In this document: in pieces, positions 8,388 through 17,627 of the stretch
Layout of the letters: each line of letters begins with the position of its first letter
How positions within the stretch are numbered: position 1 is the first letter of the stretch
Assembly (NCBI GenBank): GCA_001839685.1
Contig: MLAK01000549.1
Location: 123,801-187,800 of the forward strand
Source of the DNA: Tritrichomonas foetus
Taxonomy: Eukaryota; Parabasalia; Tritrichomonadida; Tritrichomonadidae
Length of the DNA: 64,000 nt
Reading direction: 5' to 3'
The notes under the pieces: generated by a model
The model's database searches: none
What the model was told of the DNA's origin: nothing
Seen by the model: the letters and a program-made list of their open reading frames with translations, nothing else
Program-made: the position numbers and the translations under genes

Positions 8388-9917
8388 ATGTGCGAATATA
8401 AGCTTTTTCGAGAGCCAATGCTTGAATTTGAGACATCTAAAAAGCTTATATCTTCCGATATACCTAATGATGACATCGTTGGCTATATTTTAGGAGATGA
8501 ACTTCCAAATCATTTAGAATTTGATATCTATAATTTTCTTAATGAAAAATGTTTGCAGTATTCATCTTATGTGAATGAAAATGATGTTATGCTTGCTAAT
8601 TTAGCTATTCAAGATATCAGCGATTTTTTTCGTGAAAGGTTAGACTTTTTCAAAAGCAACTCGATAGATTATTCAACAATAACAAATATTTTTATTCAAA
8701 CAAACTTTTTACAGACTTTGCATAATAATGTTGACAATCAAATTCCAGAATATTTGCCAAATTGTGTATATTTTATTACCGTTATGACGAATGTATCCCC
8801 TCATTTTGGTACTTTACTTTCGGAACGAGATTTTGTTGCTCCTTTAATAAGTTATCTTTTAGATCAGCCAATATTAACAAACTACCAAAAACAATCTTTT
8901 TTCATAGCAATCAATAATCTCCTCGAGTTTTATTATCGGATTGATGAACAATATAAATGTGTATTCAATAACTTTTTTATTCTAATTGATTATTTTCGAA
9001 CATATGTTCCTGTTGATAAAATTGCGAAATTTATTTACATTACTGTGAAATTTGCAGTTGGCATTGAATTATTTTATTCAACGTTAATTTTTTATTTTGG
9101 GAATTTTTGTACAATTGAATCATTTCAATACATAATTCGATCGCTTTTTATCATGTCAAAAAAATACCCTGATACAGCCATAATAATTACTCGACCAGAT
9201 TGTTCAGTTCTTAATTTACTTTTTGAAATGATGATTGAATCAAATGAACTTGAAGATGAATTTTACGCTTACACACGCCTAATTATTGAAGTTTTACGAA
9301 GTTTTAATATTATAATCACATCAAAGGAGCAATATGGTATTTCACAAAAAGACCAGTTTGAAATCGAGCAAACAAAAGAACGAATAATAAAAGCCTGCAA
9401 TCTCGGAGATATAATGAATTTATTGACACACGATAATTATCTAGATAATCGATATGCTATTGAATTTATTGAAGCTTTGTTTAAAAATAAACTTTTGGAT
9501 AAAATTGTAAATGATCCAACACAAATGTTGAAAGATATAATTAATGTTTTCGAAGATTCGAAAATGAATCTGCGCGAAATTGTTTTAACTTTACTCCAAG
9601 AGTTTATTATTGCGGATTATTGCTCAGAATTCATTTTGAATAACTTGGATATTTCGATTTTATGTGATTTTTTGGAAAGTGATACACCAAGCATTCAAAT
9701 TTTTGTAATTGATTTTTTATGTGTCACATTAACAAGAATTGAACAAATCTATCAAGGAAACTATCCACAATTTTTATTTAAAATTATCAATGATGCCGAT
9801 TTCATGGAGGTATTAGAGGAATGTGGAAACTCATCTGTAAGCAAAATTGCGTTACCATCGAGGATGGTTTTAGGGAAAATCCGATTCTGGATTGATGCAT
9901 ATAATATTGATGATTAA
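8388..9917 (+). CDS. Predicted helical-repeat (armadillo-like) protein
   Basis: A 509-residue protein made almost wholly of amphipathic helices with Leu, Ile, Phe and Asn richness (for example FIQTNFLQTLHNNVDNQ, FIEALFKNKLLDKIV, SIQIFVIDFLCVTLTRI), spaced as in armadillo/HEAT repeats. I recognise no catalytic motif, signal peptide or membrane segment. Trichomonads carry many such uncharacterised ARM-like proteins, often near or fused to kinases; the 15.4-kb gene in this window is of the same general type. The role is probably as a scaffold, but no partner can be named. The ATG follows a short initiator-like CATTCAAAAA. The stop is TAAAT. Codon use is AT-rich, consistent with modest expression. 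Confidence 0.65.
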   Translation: MCEYKLFREPMLEFETSKKLISSDIPNDDIVGYILGDELPNHLEFDIYNFLNEKCLQYSSYVNENDVMLANLAIQDISDFFRERLDFFKSNSIDYSTITNIFIQTNFLQTLHNNVDNQIPEYLPNCVYFITVMTNVSPHFGTLLSERDFVAPLISYLLDQPILTNYQKQSFFIAINNLLEFYYRIDEQYKCVFNNFFILIDYFRTYVPVDKIAKFIYITVKFAVGIELFYSTLIFYFGNFCTIESFQYIIRSLFIMSKKYPDTAIIITRPDCSVLNLLFEMMIESNELEDEFYAYTRLIIEVLRSFNIIITSKEQYGISQKDQFEIEQTKERIIKACNLGDIMNLLTHDNYLDNRYAIEFIEALFKNKLLDKIVNDPTQMLKDIINVFEDSKMNLREIVLTLLQEFIIADYCSEFILNNLDISILCDFLESDTPSIQIFVIDFLCVTLTRIEQIYQGNYPQFLFKIINDADFMEVLEECGNSSVSKIALPSRMVLGKIRFWIDAYNIDD

Positions 9918-10557
9918 ATCATCAATTGTATACTATGTTGTGATCAGTAAAGCTCTGATAAAATTGGTTTATGATATGATGACAAAAAATATAACTATGT
10001 AAATTAGAATTACAAAATATTAATGATTTTTATGTTGTCTTTTTCTTTATGAAATGATAGTTTTTCTATTGAATAGAATGAAATAATTACCCGAATTATT
10101 AACATAGTTATAATAAGGTTACTGTTAATTGGAATAATCATTCTTACATATATTTGGATGAATGAAGTTTTCCTTAGAACTCTTACGATGAAATATTTAG
10201 CAGTTTAGAATCCATCCAGTTAACAAATTATTTATTCAAAAGTAGCGCGAATATGAAGAGTGAACTGTATCCTTAATTTGCAAAAATGCGATCAAGTTGG
10301 AGCTATTTAAAGAAGAGTTGAGTCTTCGTTCATCAATCATTTATCATATTTTTAATCATATGAATTTTCCAATATCCAATTTCTGTGATGATAACATCAT
10401 TTTCTCTGATAAGATCTGATTGAAGAAAATTTTAAATTAACGCGGCAATTCTTAAAATCGAATAAAATACATGATTCTTCTCTATGGAAAAAATCTTTGC
10501 TAAATGCTTGACCAACATGATTATAGAAACTACCATGTAGTTTGAACATTTCAAAAT

Positions 10558-11022
10558 TCAAAATTTTTTCATTTTAAAGTTAGTAACATTATTTTTATTT
10601 AAAGTTATCTTTACATCGTTAAAAATGTCATTAAGGTAACTTGGAATTAATGAGAAAAGAAAACAATCGATATTGACTCCAAAACTTTCAATTGTTGTAT
10701 CAGCATTATTAAAATTTTTAACTATTGGTAAAACTAAATCAGAAACAAAGTGAGGTACTTCAAATTCCAATATTTTTTTTTTGAACAGAATTTTTTCCTT
10801 TGGAAAGAAATTGAGATTTTCAGGAATTTGATCTCAATTGTGAAGGACAAGAAAAAATGTGAAGCTTTTGGGATAATGGCTCTGGTTAATTAATTCTTTA
10901 TAAAGAATTATCAAACACATGATGAAGATAATAATCACTATTACATGAATTTTGTAAGTTTGAGGTTCAACTTTGGAAAAGGAAAACATTGTCAAAAAAT
11001 GAAGGGGGAAAAAAATTGACAT
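10558..11022 (-). pseudogene. Possible decayed ORF with one in-frame stop
   Basis: On the minus strand one frame is open from 11022 to 10558 except for a single TGA at 10834-10836. The part before the stop includes a hydrophobic segment (IHVIVIIIFIMCLIILY); the part after has the look of protein (FEVPHFVSDLVLPIVKNFN, YLNDIFNDVKITLNK). The frame continues directly through the stop, so a broken gene is one reading; chance openness in AT-rich DNA is the other. I recognise no family. Confidence 0.25.
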
Positions 11023-11823
11023 ATTTATGTCTCTTCATGATATGAATACCACCAATACTCTTATTCAAACTTTCGATATCAATTGAAATCAATGAAGAAA
11101 AGTCAGAAGAAATGAATAAAATATGAAAGAAGATATAAAAAAATGACTTTTTTGGGCAAGAATATTATTAGTTATGATTTCAGTGAATTCACCGTTTCTT
11201 TTTTTTGGAATGAATAGAAATATTATAAAGTAAAAAGGACAAATATTATATAATACCACAGAATATCGATTTTATCATTTAATGATTGCCAATCTCATCT
11301 TAAATACAATCATCAACTTATAGAAACATCTATAAAACACATAAAAAGTTAATTCTGATAGAGATTTACTGAAGATATCAATAAAACATTCATTTTTTAT
11401 AGTGATCTGATCTTTAAAAATTGACTGAATTTTTAGAAGGTATGTTTAATCAACTAATCTTGATAGAACAAAAACAAGCAAAAAACTGGTATCATTTATA
11501 ATTAGTTATTAAGATTTACTCTGATGAAAATCAGAATATCAATTTTTGAATTCATTTGATTCAAAATATTGAAATGATTGGACAATTAAACTAGGAAAAA
11601 TTGAGTGAACCGATAAAATTGTATTCTCCAACGATATCATTCCACAGAATTGTTCAAACTTTCATTTTCCTGTTAATATGGTATCAAAATATCAACCAAC
11701 AAAGAAATCGTGTGGATGTATGATCAAACTATTGAAAAAATGGTCGACTACTATTGAAATAAATACCATGTATAGAAAAAGTTTGATTCGATAAAATATT
11801 TGAATGCATCTCACCCCTCTCTA

Positions 11824-11832
11824 AACTTTTTC
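11824..11832 (-). promoter_or_regulatory. AACTTTTTC motif upstream of the transporter
   Basis: Reverse complement of GAAAAAGTT, 50 bases before the ATG at 11882. An initiator-like CTTCACAG (A at 11876) follows. Function inferred from recurrence across the window. Confidence 0.35.
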
Positions 11833-11881
11833 TATGTTCTAATAACATTGAATTCATCGTTCCTTCATCATCTTCACAGAT

Positions 11882-12880
11882 ATGACAAACTACTCAAACA
11901 CCATTCAAGCTGGTGTCACCATCCTACTTATCATCGCTGTTGGCTACATTTGCTGTAAATTCAACATCATTAAGCAGAAAGAATTCGGATATTTCAATTT
12001 ATTTCTCGCAAAGAATTGTTTTTTCTTTTTGATATTTCGCTCGCTCGCAGGAAAGGATATTCGTGACTTAGACTGGAGGCCATTTGCAATCAGCGTTCTC
12101 ATGACATTTTCCGTCTATATCGTTGCCTTGCCCCTTCTTCTCTTTCCCTTTAAAGATAGGCTTGGAACTTACATAGCGACTGTTTTCCCAGCCGTTTACA
12201 TTAATTATGTTATTTCGGGCCTGCCAATATTTTTATCACTTTGGGACGAATCTGACATTTCTGTAATTACTGTTATTTTACTCTCAAATGATATGCTTGG
12301 TTCCCCCGTCTTTTTCATTCTCACGAACATTCGTGAAATTATGATGGAGAATAGAGAATTGGAGAAAGCTGGGAAGCCGAAGAGGAAATTTTCGGCAAAA
12401 ATCTTTTTAGAAATTCTTTTGAGACTCGTGCAAAATATGTTTTTAATCGGCATTGCTGCAGGCCTGATTTATTCTGCATTCGCTTGGAATGTTTGCACTT
12501 TTCTTTCTCAACTGCAATCACTACTGGGTGATTGTGTTTTACCATTTGCTTTATTTAATGTTGGTGCTTTTCTCTCACAACAGTCGCTTTTTGCTTGTCA
12601 CTGGCTGCAATTTGTTTTTTGTGCATTTTTGAGATTGTTAGTTGGACCATTTTTCTCACTTTTATTCTGCTTGGCTTTGAAAATTCCAAACAAAATGGCC
12701 AGACAATGCATAGTGTTGACTTCGCAACAAACAGCTGTGGTTTGCTTCACTTTGACCCAAAATGCGAAAATTGGCGCTGGAGTCTCGTCGACAATGATTT
12801 TATGGAGCTGTGTTCTGATGGTTCCTGCAATCATTTTTTGGCTATTCATTCTAGATAAGCTTAATTTGTTTGTTGACTAA
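11882..12880 (+). CDS. Auxin efflux carrier (AEC/PIN-like) family membrane transporter
   Basis: A 332-residue polytopic membrane protein with about ten hydrophobic segments and a hydrophilic central loop (IMMENRELEKAGKPKRKFS), the layout of the membrane transport family that includes plant PIN-likes and bacterial malonate/malate carriers. Typical spots are the first helix VTILLIIAVGYICCKFNIIKQKE, VFPAVYINYVISGLPIF, the GDCVLPFALFNVGAFLS segment in the middle of the second half, and LTSQQTAVVCFTLTQ. The substrate cannot be read from sequence; an organic anion is the common case in non-plant members. It probably sits in the plasma or an internal membrane. The stop reads TAAAG. A 21-bp minisatellite starts 35 bases after the stop. 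Confidence 0.82.
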   Translation: MTNYSNTIQAGVTILLIIAVGYICCKFNIIKQKEFGYFNLFLAKNCFFFLIFRSLAGKDIRDLDWRPFAISVLMTFSVYIVALPLLLFPFKDRLGTYIATVFPAVYINYVISGLPIFLSLWDESDISVITVILLSNDMLGSPVFFILTNIREIMMENRELEKAGKPKRKFSAKIFLEILLRLVQNMFLIGIAAGLIYSAFAWNVCTFLSQLQSLLGDCVLPFALFNVGAFLSQQSLFACHWLQFVFCAFLRLLVGPFFSLLFCLALKIPNKMARQCIVLTSQQTAVVCFTLTQNAKIGAGVSSTMILWSCVLMVPAIIFWLFILDKLNLFVD

Positions 12881-12915
12881 AGTTGTTTTTATAGAATTTA
12901 TTTTGAGAAATTGTG

Positions 12916-13146
12916 TTTTAACGATTTATATGTTTGTTTCAACAACTTATATGTTTGTTTCAACGATTTATATGTTTGTTTCAACAACTTATATGTTTGT
13001 TTCAACAACTTATATGTTTGTTTCAACAACTTATATGTTTGTTTCAACGATTTATATGTTTGTTTCAACAACTTATATGTTTGTTTCAACGATTTATATG
13101 TTTGTTTCAACAACTTATATGTTTGTTTCAACAACTTATATGTTTG
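12916..13146. repeat. 21-bp minisatellite, 11 copies of two variants
   Basis: Eleven head-to-tail 21-bp units. Each begins TTTCAAC (first copy TTTTAAC) and ends TTATATGTTTG; the three bases between are AAC (type A) or GAT (type B). The order is B A B A A A B A B A A. There are almost no other differences, so the array is young or homogenised. Because 21 is a multiple of 3 all rightward frames and one leftward frame stay open, giving spurious ORFs. It sits in the 3' flank of the AEC-family transporter and before the CEP131 promoter. Confidence 0.95.
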
Positions 13147-13267
13147 TTTCAATGTTATCTGTCTTTTCTCCTGCCTTGTTCCACTCTTGAATCTCTTTCC
13201 AGATCATTGTAACCAGAAGTGATGAAATTTCCAATCATAAAATGTAACCATAATTGTTCATAAAATA

Positions 13268-13291
13268 TGTACGTTTATTTATTAACTTTTT
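13268..13291 (+). promoter_or_regulatory. Upstream region of CEP131: shared 17-mer and AACTTTTT
   Basis: The 17-mer TGTACGTTTATTTATTA (13268-13284) shared with the gene at 8388 runs into AACTTTTT (about 13284-13291), a form of the recurrent upstream motif, 14 bases before the ATG at 13305. Confidence 0.35.
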
Positions 13292-13304
13292 AACAGAGCT
13301 TGGA

Positions 13305-15041
13305 ATGAGCTCAAGAAAGAGCAAAAATTCCGAAACTCTTGATGATCTCCTTGGATACCTCGATGCAGTGGAATCCAATATGACCCAAGAAATTAAAATA
13401 CCCGATTTATCGCAAGCAGAAGAACTTCACAATGAAGTATCAAATCGAATTTCATCACTCGAAAATACGATCGAAGAAGCACGAAATAGAGAGAAAGAAG
13501 CAAAAAATCGAGAAATTGAAGCCCGCCAAAAACTTCAAGAATTTATGCAAATCACAGCCAAAGAAAAGAATGAACTAAAAACCAGATATACAAAAAAGAT
13601 CAACACACAAAAATCAAAATACGAAGAATTAATCAGAAAAAATCAATCAATAATTGACGAGTTAATAAAGGATAAAGAAAATTTGACAAAAGATTGTGAA
13701 AACTTAAAAAGTCGAGCTCAAGTTGCTCGCGAAGAGGCGACAAGAAGGGAAAGAGAAGTTCATGAACAAGCAGCACAACAAATTGCCCAACAAAGAGAAT
13801 TAGCTATTGCACAAGAACGTGCAAGACAGAAAAAAGTTCTTGAACAAAAAATTCAAGAAGTAAAAGATTTAACTGTTCGTGGAATGGAACCTGAGCTGAA
13901 GAAAATCTTAGATCAACAAAAACGTGATACAGAAGCACTTAAAGCACAACATCAAGAAGAAATTAGAGAAGTTCGTGCAAGCTGTGAAAGATTAGCTGAG
14001 GAAGAGCGAAGCCGTCTTGTTGAACAACTTGCAAGAGAAAGAGATTCGGAGTTCGCTTCTTTAGAACAACGTTTACAAAGACAACTTGAACGTGAAAGAG
14101 AACTTCATAAAAGTGAGCTAGATCGAATGACTCAAAGACTAAAAGATATTGAAACTGAAAAAGTGAAAGAAGTTAGCTATGCAAAAAATGAAAATGATTC
14201 AATTTTAAATGAAGCAAGAGAAAGATGGAAAGCCGAATTGGCAGCTGAAAAACTTCGATCACAGCAGGAAATTCAAAGATATGAAGAAAAAATAAAAATT
14301 GCTGTTGAAAATGCTAAAAAAGAAACTTTAGCACAAATGCAAATAGATGAAGCTTCAATTAAAAGAAAATTAGAAGCAGATAATAAAATTAAAAATGAAA
14401 AAAAGCTAAAAATTGTTGTTCAAAAACTAGAGGCCGATATGAATGCAGAAAAAAAGAAAATTCGAGATGAAGCTGAAAGAAAAATCAACTTAGCTGATTT
14501 AGGAAAGAAAAAAGCGATTTCTGCACTTGATGATGAGAAAAGAAAATTTGAGCAAGATAGAAAAATAACTGAGCAAGCACTTCAAGATGAAAAAAGTATA
14601 ACTGCTCGATTAGAATCTGAAAACAATCGACTTCAAAATGAACTAGATCGGCAGAAACAATTAAATGAAAGATTACAAAATGAAATTAACATAAAAGAAA
14701 ATGAAATAAGTAAAATGAGAATAACTGTAAGCCAAAGAGAAGAAGAAGCACGAGAATCTGTTTTAATTGATTTGAGAGAGACCAGAAAATTGTTAGCAGA
14801 GTCAAAAGTTGAAATGAAAAATCAAAAACAGCAATTTGAACAAGAGAAAAAGTTAATTGCTGACCAGCATGCTGCAGAACTTGATGCAGTTTCTCGAAAA
14901 GTTAAAGCATTAATTGAAGGCAAAGAAAATACTATTCAAACATTAAAAGAACAGCTTAGTATCGCTCAATCAAGATTAACAGAATTAGATCAACTTTTCC
15001 ATCAACAAAAGAAAGTAGTCCTTCAAAAAAAGAAAGCATAA
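13305..15041 (+). CDS. CEP131: CEP131/AZI1-like centrosomal coiled-coil protein
   Basis: A 578-residue protein, coiled coil over almost its entire length. The start is the ATG at 13305 (MSSRKSKNSETLDDLLGYLD); the longer frame begins at TTG. Three stretches line up, from my knowledge of the family, with the C-terminal half of animal CEP131: VKDLTVRGMEPELKKILDQ (human has a KGLTVKGLEPEIQRLI segment), IVVQKLEADMNAEKKKIRDE (human VIHRLEADMALAKEES), and the end SRKVKALIEGKENTIQTL with ELDQLFHQQK (human RRVKTALARKEEAVSSL). CEP131 works at centriolar satellites and basal bodies in cilium assembly. Trichomonads have several flagella, so a basal-body role is expected. The protein is shorter than the animal one (over 1,000 residues) because the disordered N-terminal half is missing. 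The stop is TAAAT. Confidence 0.78.
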   Translation: MSSRKSKNSETLDDLLGYLDAVESNMTQEIKIPDLSQAEELHNEVSNRISSLENTIEEARNREKEAKNREIEARQKLQEFMQITAKEKNELKTRYTKKINTQKSKYEELIRKNQSIIDELIKDKENLTKDCENLKSRAQVAREEATRREREVHEQAAQQIAQQRELAIAQERARQKKVLEQKIQEVKDLTVRGMEPELKKILDQQKRDTEALKAQHQEEIREVRASCERLAEEERSRLVEQLARERDSEFASLEQRLQRQLERERELHKSELDRMTQRLKDIETEKVKEVSYAKNENDSILNEARERWKAELAAEKLRSQQEIQRYEEKIKIAVENAKKETLAQMQIDEASIKRKLEADNKIKNEKKLKIVVQKLEADMNAEKKKIRDEAERKINLADLGKKKAISALDDEKRKFEQDRKITEQALQDEKSITARLESENNRLQNELDRQKQLNERLQNEINIKENEISKMRITVSQREEEARESVLIDLRETRKLLAESKVEMKNQKQQFEQEKKLIADQHAAELDAVSRKVKALIEGKENTIQTLKEQLSIAQSRLTELDQLFHQQKKVVLQKKKA

Positions 15042-15445
15042 ATTTTGGAATTTATTTCATTTATGCAACTCAATCATAATTTTCAAAAAAAGCATCATAC
15101 TATTTCGCTATAAGAGAACTGAACTATTAGTTTATTATATTATTGTATTTAATTTTTTAGAAGTAAACACTTTATAATGATTAATAATATTTATCAATTT
15201 TTCTTCAAATTATGATTTCCCATTCAAATTTCTAGTGTTTGAAATAATGACACTAACTATAATGCATCACATAGGGCAGTATTCTGAGTTATTGGGAATT
15301 TAAAAGTGTGAATAAAACTAATGTGTTTCTTCATGAATGATTGGTTTTTTTCGAAAGTTCTTTACTTTCAAAGAAAACGGTTTTTTCGGTCAATTTTTCA
15401 ATGCAATTTTTTTATTTCTGAAAAAGTCAAAATCAAAAATCCAAA
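15042..15445. other. Intergenic region with promoter of the next gene
   Basis: A 404-bp AT-rich spacer between two rightward genes. GAAAAAGTC at 15420-15428, a variant of the recurrent motif, lies 18 bases before the next ATG. No gene seen. Confidence 0.5.
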
Positions 15446-16891
15446 ATGCCGAAAAATATCGATTTTGCGATTCTTTCAGATCCTGATTCGCCAGATTTTC
15501 TTGATGAGCTGAAAAAATCGCCTCAATTAGTTAAAGAAGTTAATGCGCCCCGATATTTTGAAACGCTGCTCTCGTTATTTGCGCAAATTCCCTCTCGACC
15601 GATTGGCAAGACAATAATGAAAGTTTTATATGAAGCTTTATCGCGCGATTCAATTTTAGAAATTTTCGCAAGCCAGCAATTCGCATTATCGCTTCCATAT
15701 TCGCCGAAATATTATTTAGACGAAATTCTCGACATTTTGTATTTAATTGTAACCCGTGTTCCAAACACAATTACTTCGTCGCTTTCACAGAAATTTGAAA
15801 CGTTGATTCGACATCGCGGTAAGAAAACACTTATGTTAATTATGTTTTATTCCCAACATTTTAACTCACTTTCAGATCCATGGCCAATAATTGACCTTCT
15901 TTTTATCGGTTCTGACAGATTTTCTGCATTTGACACCGCATCACAATATGTGATGTTATTATCGTTACTTATTCAATCTTTCCCAGAATTCAGAGCAAAC
16001 AGATGTCAACCAGCCTGGCAAATAATTTCCCAACTTTTAACGACAGAAGAAAATAACGAAATTATTCGATTTTCTTATGAAGCACTTGCTGGTATTGAAA
16101 GTGTTGATAAGTCTAATAAAGTAGATTATACATTAGCAACAAAGCATTTAAGAGTTTCTGATTTACAATCATCTGTTTTATCTCTTTTATTACTCGCTCC
16201 AATTGAAGAAAAAGCGATTTTAAATAATCATCAATTAATTATCAATCTTGTCAAATCAGCAACAAAAAATGTTAAAGCAACCTTAATTCTTATGAATTTA
16301 TGCACAACAATTCCAGAAGTCAATGAAGCATTATCGAGTGATTCGAGTTGGATCAAACGGCCTCTTCCAACTTTTATTGACACATTACGCCTCTTTTTAG
16401 TGTTTTATAAACATATTAAAGGGACAGATTATGAATTACCACATGAATTCTCAGACATGATAATTCAAATCAATGGAATCAAAGGTGAAGTTGCAACAAA
16501 TTTGATGGCAATCGTTCTTAGGAAAATTGAATTGAATCAAACTGTTTTTGATGATCTGTGTAATTCACAATTTTTTGAAAATTTCATCAAAAGAGGAAAT
16601 GATGATAAATCGTTCTATAACTATTTGTTAATGGCAGATACAATTGGGAGATTTTCTTATACGAGTGATTTGATTAGCTATTGTCCACTAATTTATGATG
16701 CCATCGAAAAAAAGACAGAGATGTTTGCGGAAGCTTGTCAAGTTGGAATCAACTTATGTAGACATAATCAATTGAAGAAAGAATTTAAGAAAATCGGTAT
16801 TGTTTACTTACTTCATTCCAAACTTACTGAGGAGTTAACACGAAAACATGCAAAAAGGTTTCTCAAAGCACTTGATGAATATGAATATTAA
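15446..16891 (+). CDS. Predicted helical-repeat protein, trichomonad-type
   Basis: A 481-residue, mostly helical protein starting MPKNIDFAILSDPDSPDFLD. Helix pairs rich in Leu/Ile repeat along the length (VLYEALSRDSILEIFASQQFA, YVMLLSLLIQSFPEF, LIINLVKSATKNVKATLIL), suggesting an ARM/HEAT-like solenoid. No catalytic residues, signal peptide or membrane segment. The C-terminus is basic (LTRKHAKRFLKALDEYEY). I do not recognise an orthologue outside trichomonads; many of their kinase-associated scaffolds look like this. It shares only general architecture with the protein at 8388-9917. A role beyond scaffold or adaptor cannot be supported. Confidence 0.65.
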   Translation: MPKNIDFAILSDPDSPDFLDELKKSPQLVKEVNAPRYFETLLSLFAQIPSRPIGKTIMKVLYEALSRDSILEIFASQQFALSLPYSPKYYLDEILDILYLIVTRVPNTITSSLSQKFETLIRHRGKKTLMLIMFYSQHFNSLSDPWPIIDLLFIGSDRFSAFDTASQYVMLLSLLIQSFPEFRANRCQPAWQIISQLLTTEENNEIIRFSYEALAGIESVDKSNKVDYTLATKHLRVSDLQSSVLSLLLLAPIEEKAILNNHQLIINLVKSATKNVKATLILMNLCTTIPEVNEALSSDSSWIKRPLPTFIDTLRLFLVFYKHIKGTDYELPHEFSDMIIQINGIKGEVATNLMAIVLRKIELNQTVFDDLCNSQFFENFIKRGNDDKSFYNYLLMADTIGRFSYTSDLISYCPLIYDAIEKKTEMFAEACQVGINLCRHNQLKKEFKKIGIVYLLHSKLTEELTRKHAKRFLKALDEYEY

Positions 16892-17466
16892 TTTTCTGAA
16901 CATACATTTTCAATACTGTCTCTAGAATCAGAATATTAATAATATAAATACCGAAAAATCGATTATAAAATCATGTAAATTTGGCTAAATTAATTGTTTG
17001 TTTTATAAAAGTCAATTAGAATATTAAATATTTATGCTAATGAATATTTTTCCTGTATAATTTTGTTAGTAAATTGTCCAGATTTTGTAGCATAGTTGAA
17101 AAACTCATTCAATATTCGAGATTCTCAAATCCACCAGAAAAGATTAAATTTTTTGCTCCAAAAATTTGTCGATTTTTAGTTCATATTTTTTCCTTTGAAT
17201 ATATTTGGTTCATGAATTTAAATGAATCAATACATTTGGTAATTGTATTATTATCAACTCAGGGATGATTATTTTGTCTGTCTTTAGCAAATTGGAAATG
17301 ATCAATAATTTTGGAATAATGATATATTCACAAAAATAGAAATACAAAATTTTGAATAAAATAGAAACATAAATAAACTCAAAATATAAAAAGATGATCA
17401 AATCGTGAATAAACTTGTTGACGATCATTTGTTTCAAATAGGCAAAAAGGTGATAGAAAAAAATTT
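16892..17466. other. AT-rich intergenic region before tRNA-Gln
   Basis: A 575-bp spacer. Apart from the poly-A run that serves as tRNA terminator on the minus strand, I see no gene, repeat or motif. Short open frames at 17074-17268 and across the tRNA look like chance. Confidence 0.5.
17457..17463 (-). terminator. RNA polymerase III terminator (T7 on minus strand)
   Basis: Seven consecutive A on the plus strand, so seven T on the transcribed sense, starting 3 bases after the 3' end of the tRNA. Confidence 0.85.
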
Positions 17467-17539
17467 TTCTCTTGGGAGGAGTCGAACCTCCATCCCGGGA
17501 TTCAAAGTCCCATATGATAACCGCTACACCACAAGAGAA
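17467..17539 (-). tRNA. tRNA-Gln(TTG): tRNA-Gln (anticodon UUG)
   Basis: Seventy-three bases that fold as a cloverleaf. The acceptor stem TTCTCTT/AAGAGAA pairs perfectly over 7 bp. The anticodon arm has stem TGGGA/TCCCG and loop CTTTGAA, giving anticodon TTG and hence glutamine (CAA). The T arm is GGAGG-TTCGACT-CCTCC, containing a perfect B box GGTTCGACTCC; the A-box region is GTGGTGTAGCGG. No intron; CCA is not encoded. A T7 terminator follows at once. The next gene starts 89 bases away on the other strand. Confidence 0.97.
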
Positions 17540-17627
17540 TTTGTTTTTCTTCTTATAACCTTCCATCTAACAAAAACTCACCCACAAAGCTCCCTCTAAT
17601 TTATCCAAGTGAAACTCATCTCTACTT

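Larger units (their letters stand above)
9918..11881. other. Long AT-rich intergenic region
   Basis: Almost 2 kb without a convincing gene. It contains the possible decayed leftward gene described separately (10558-11022), GAAAAAGTT-type sequence near 11778 (TAGAAAAAGTTTG), and AACTTTTTC at 11824-11832 in front of the transporter gene. No repeats, tRNA or rRNA were recognised. Confidence 0.5.

Noticed and set aside
9918..11881. Possible Maverick or mariner transposon remnant in the long spacers (also 37090-39399)
   Set aside because: No terminal inverted repeats, transposase, integrase or polymerase-like motif was recognised.
12916..13146. Array looked at first like a CRISPR
   Set aside because: Units are contiguous with no unique spacers and the host is a eukaryote.
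12870..13222. Several open frames over the 21-bp minisatellite (both strands)
   Set aside because: The unit length is a multiple of 3, so frames stay open by repeat structure; the translated heptads have no meaning.
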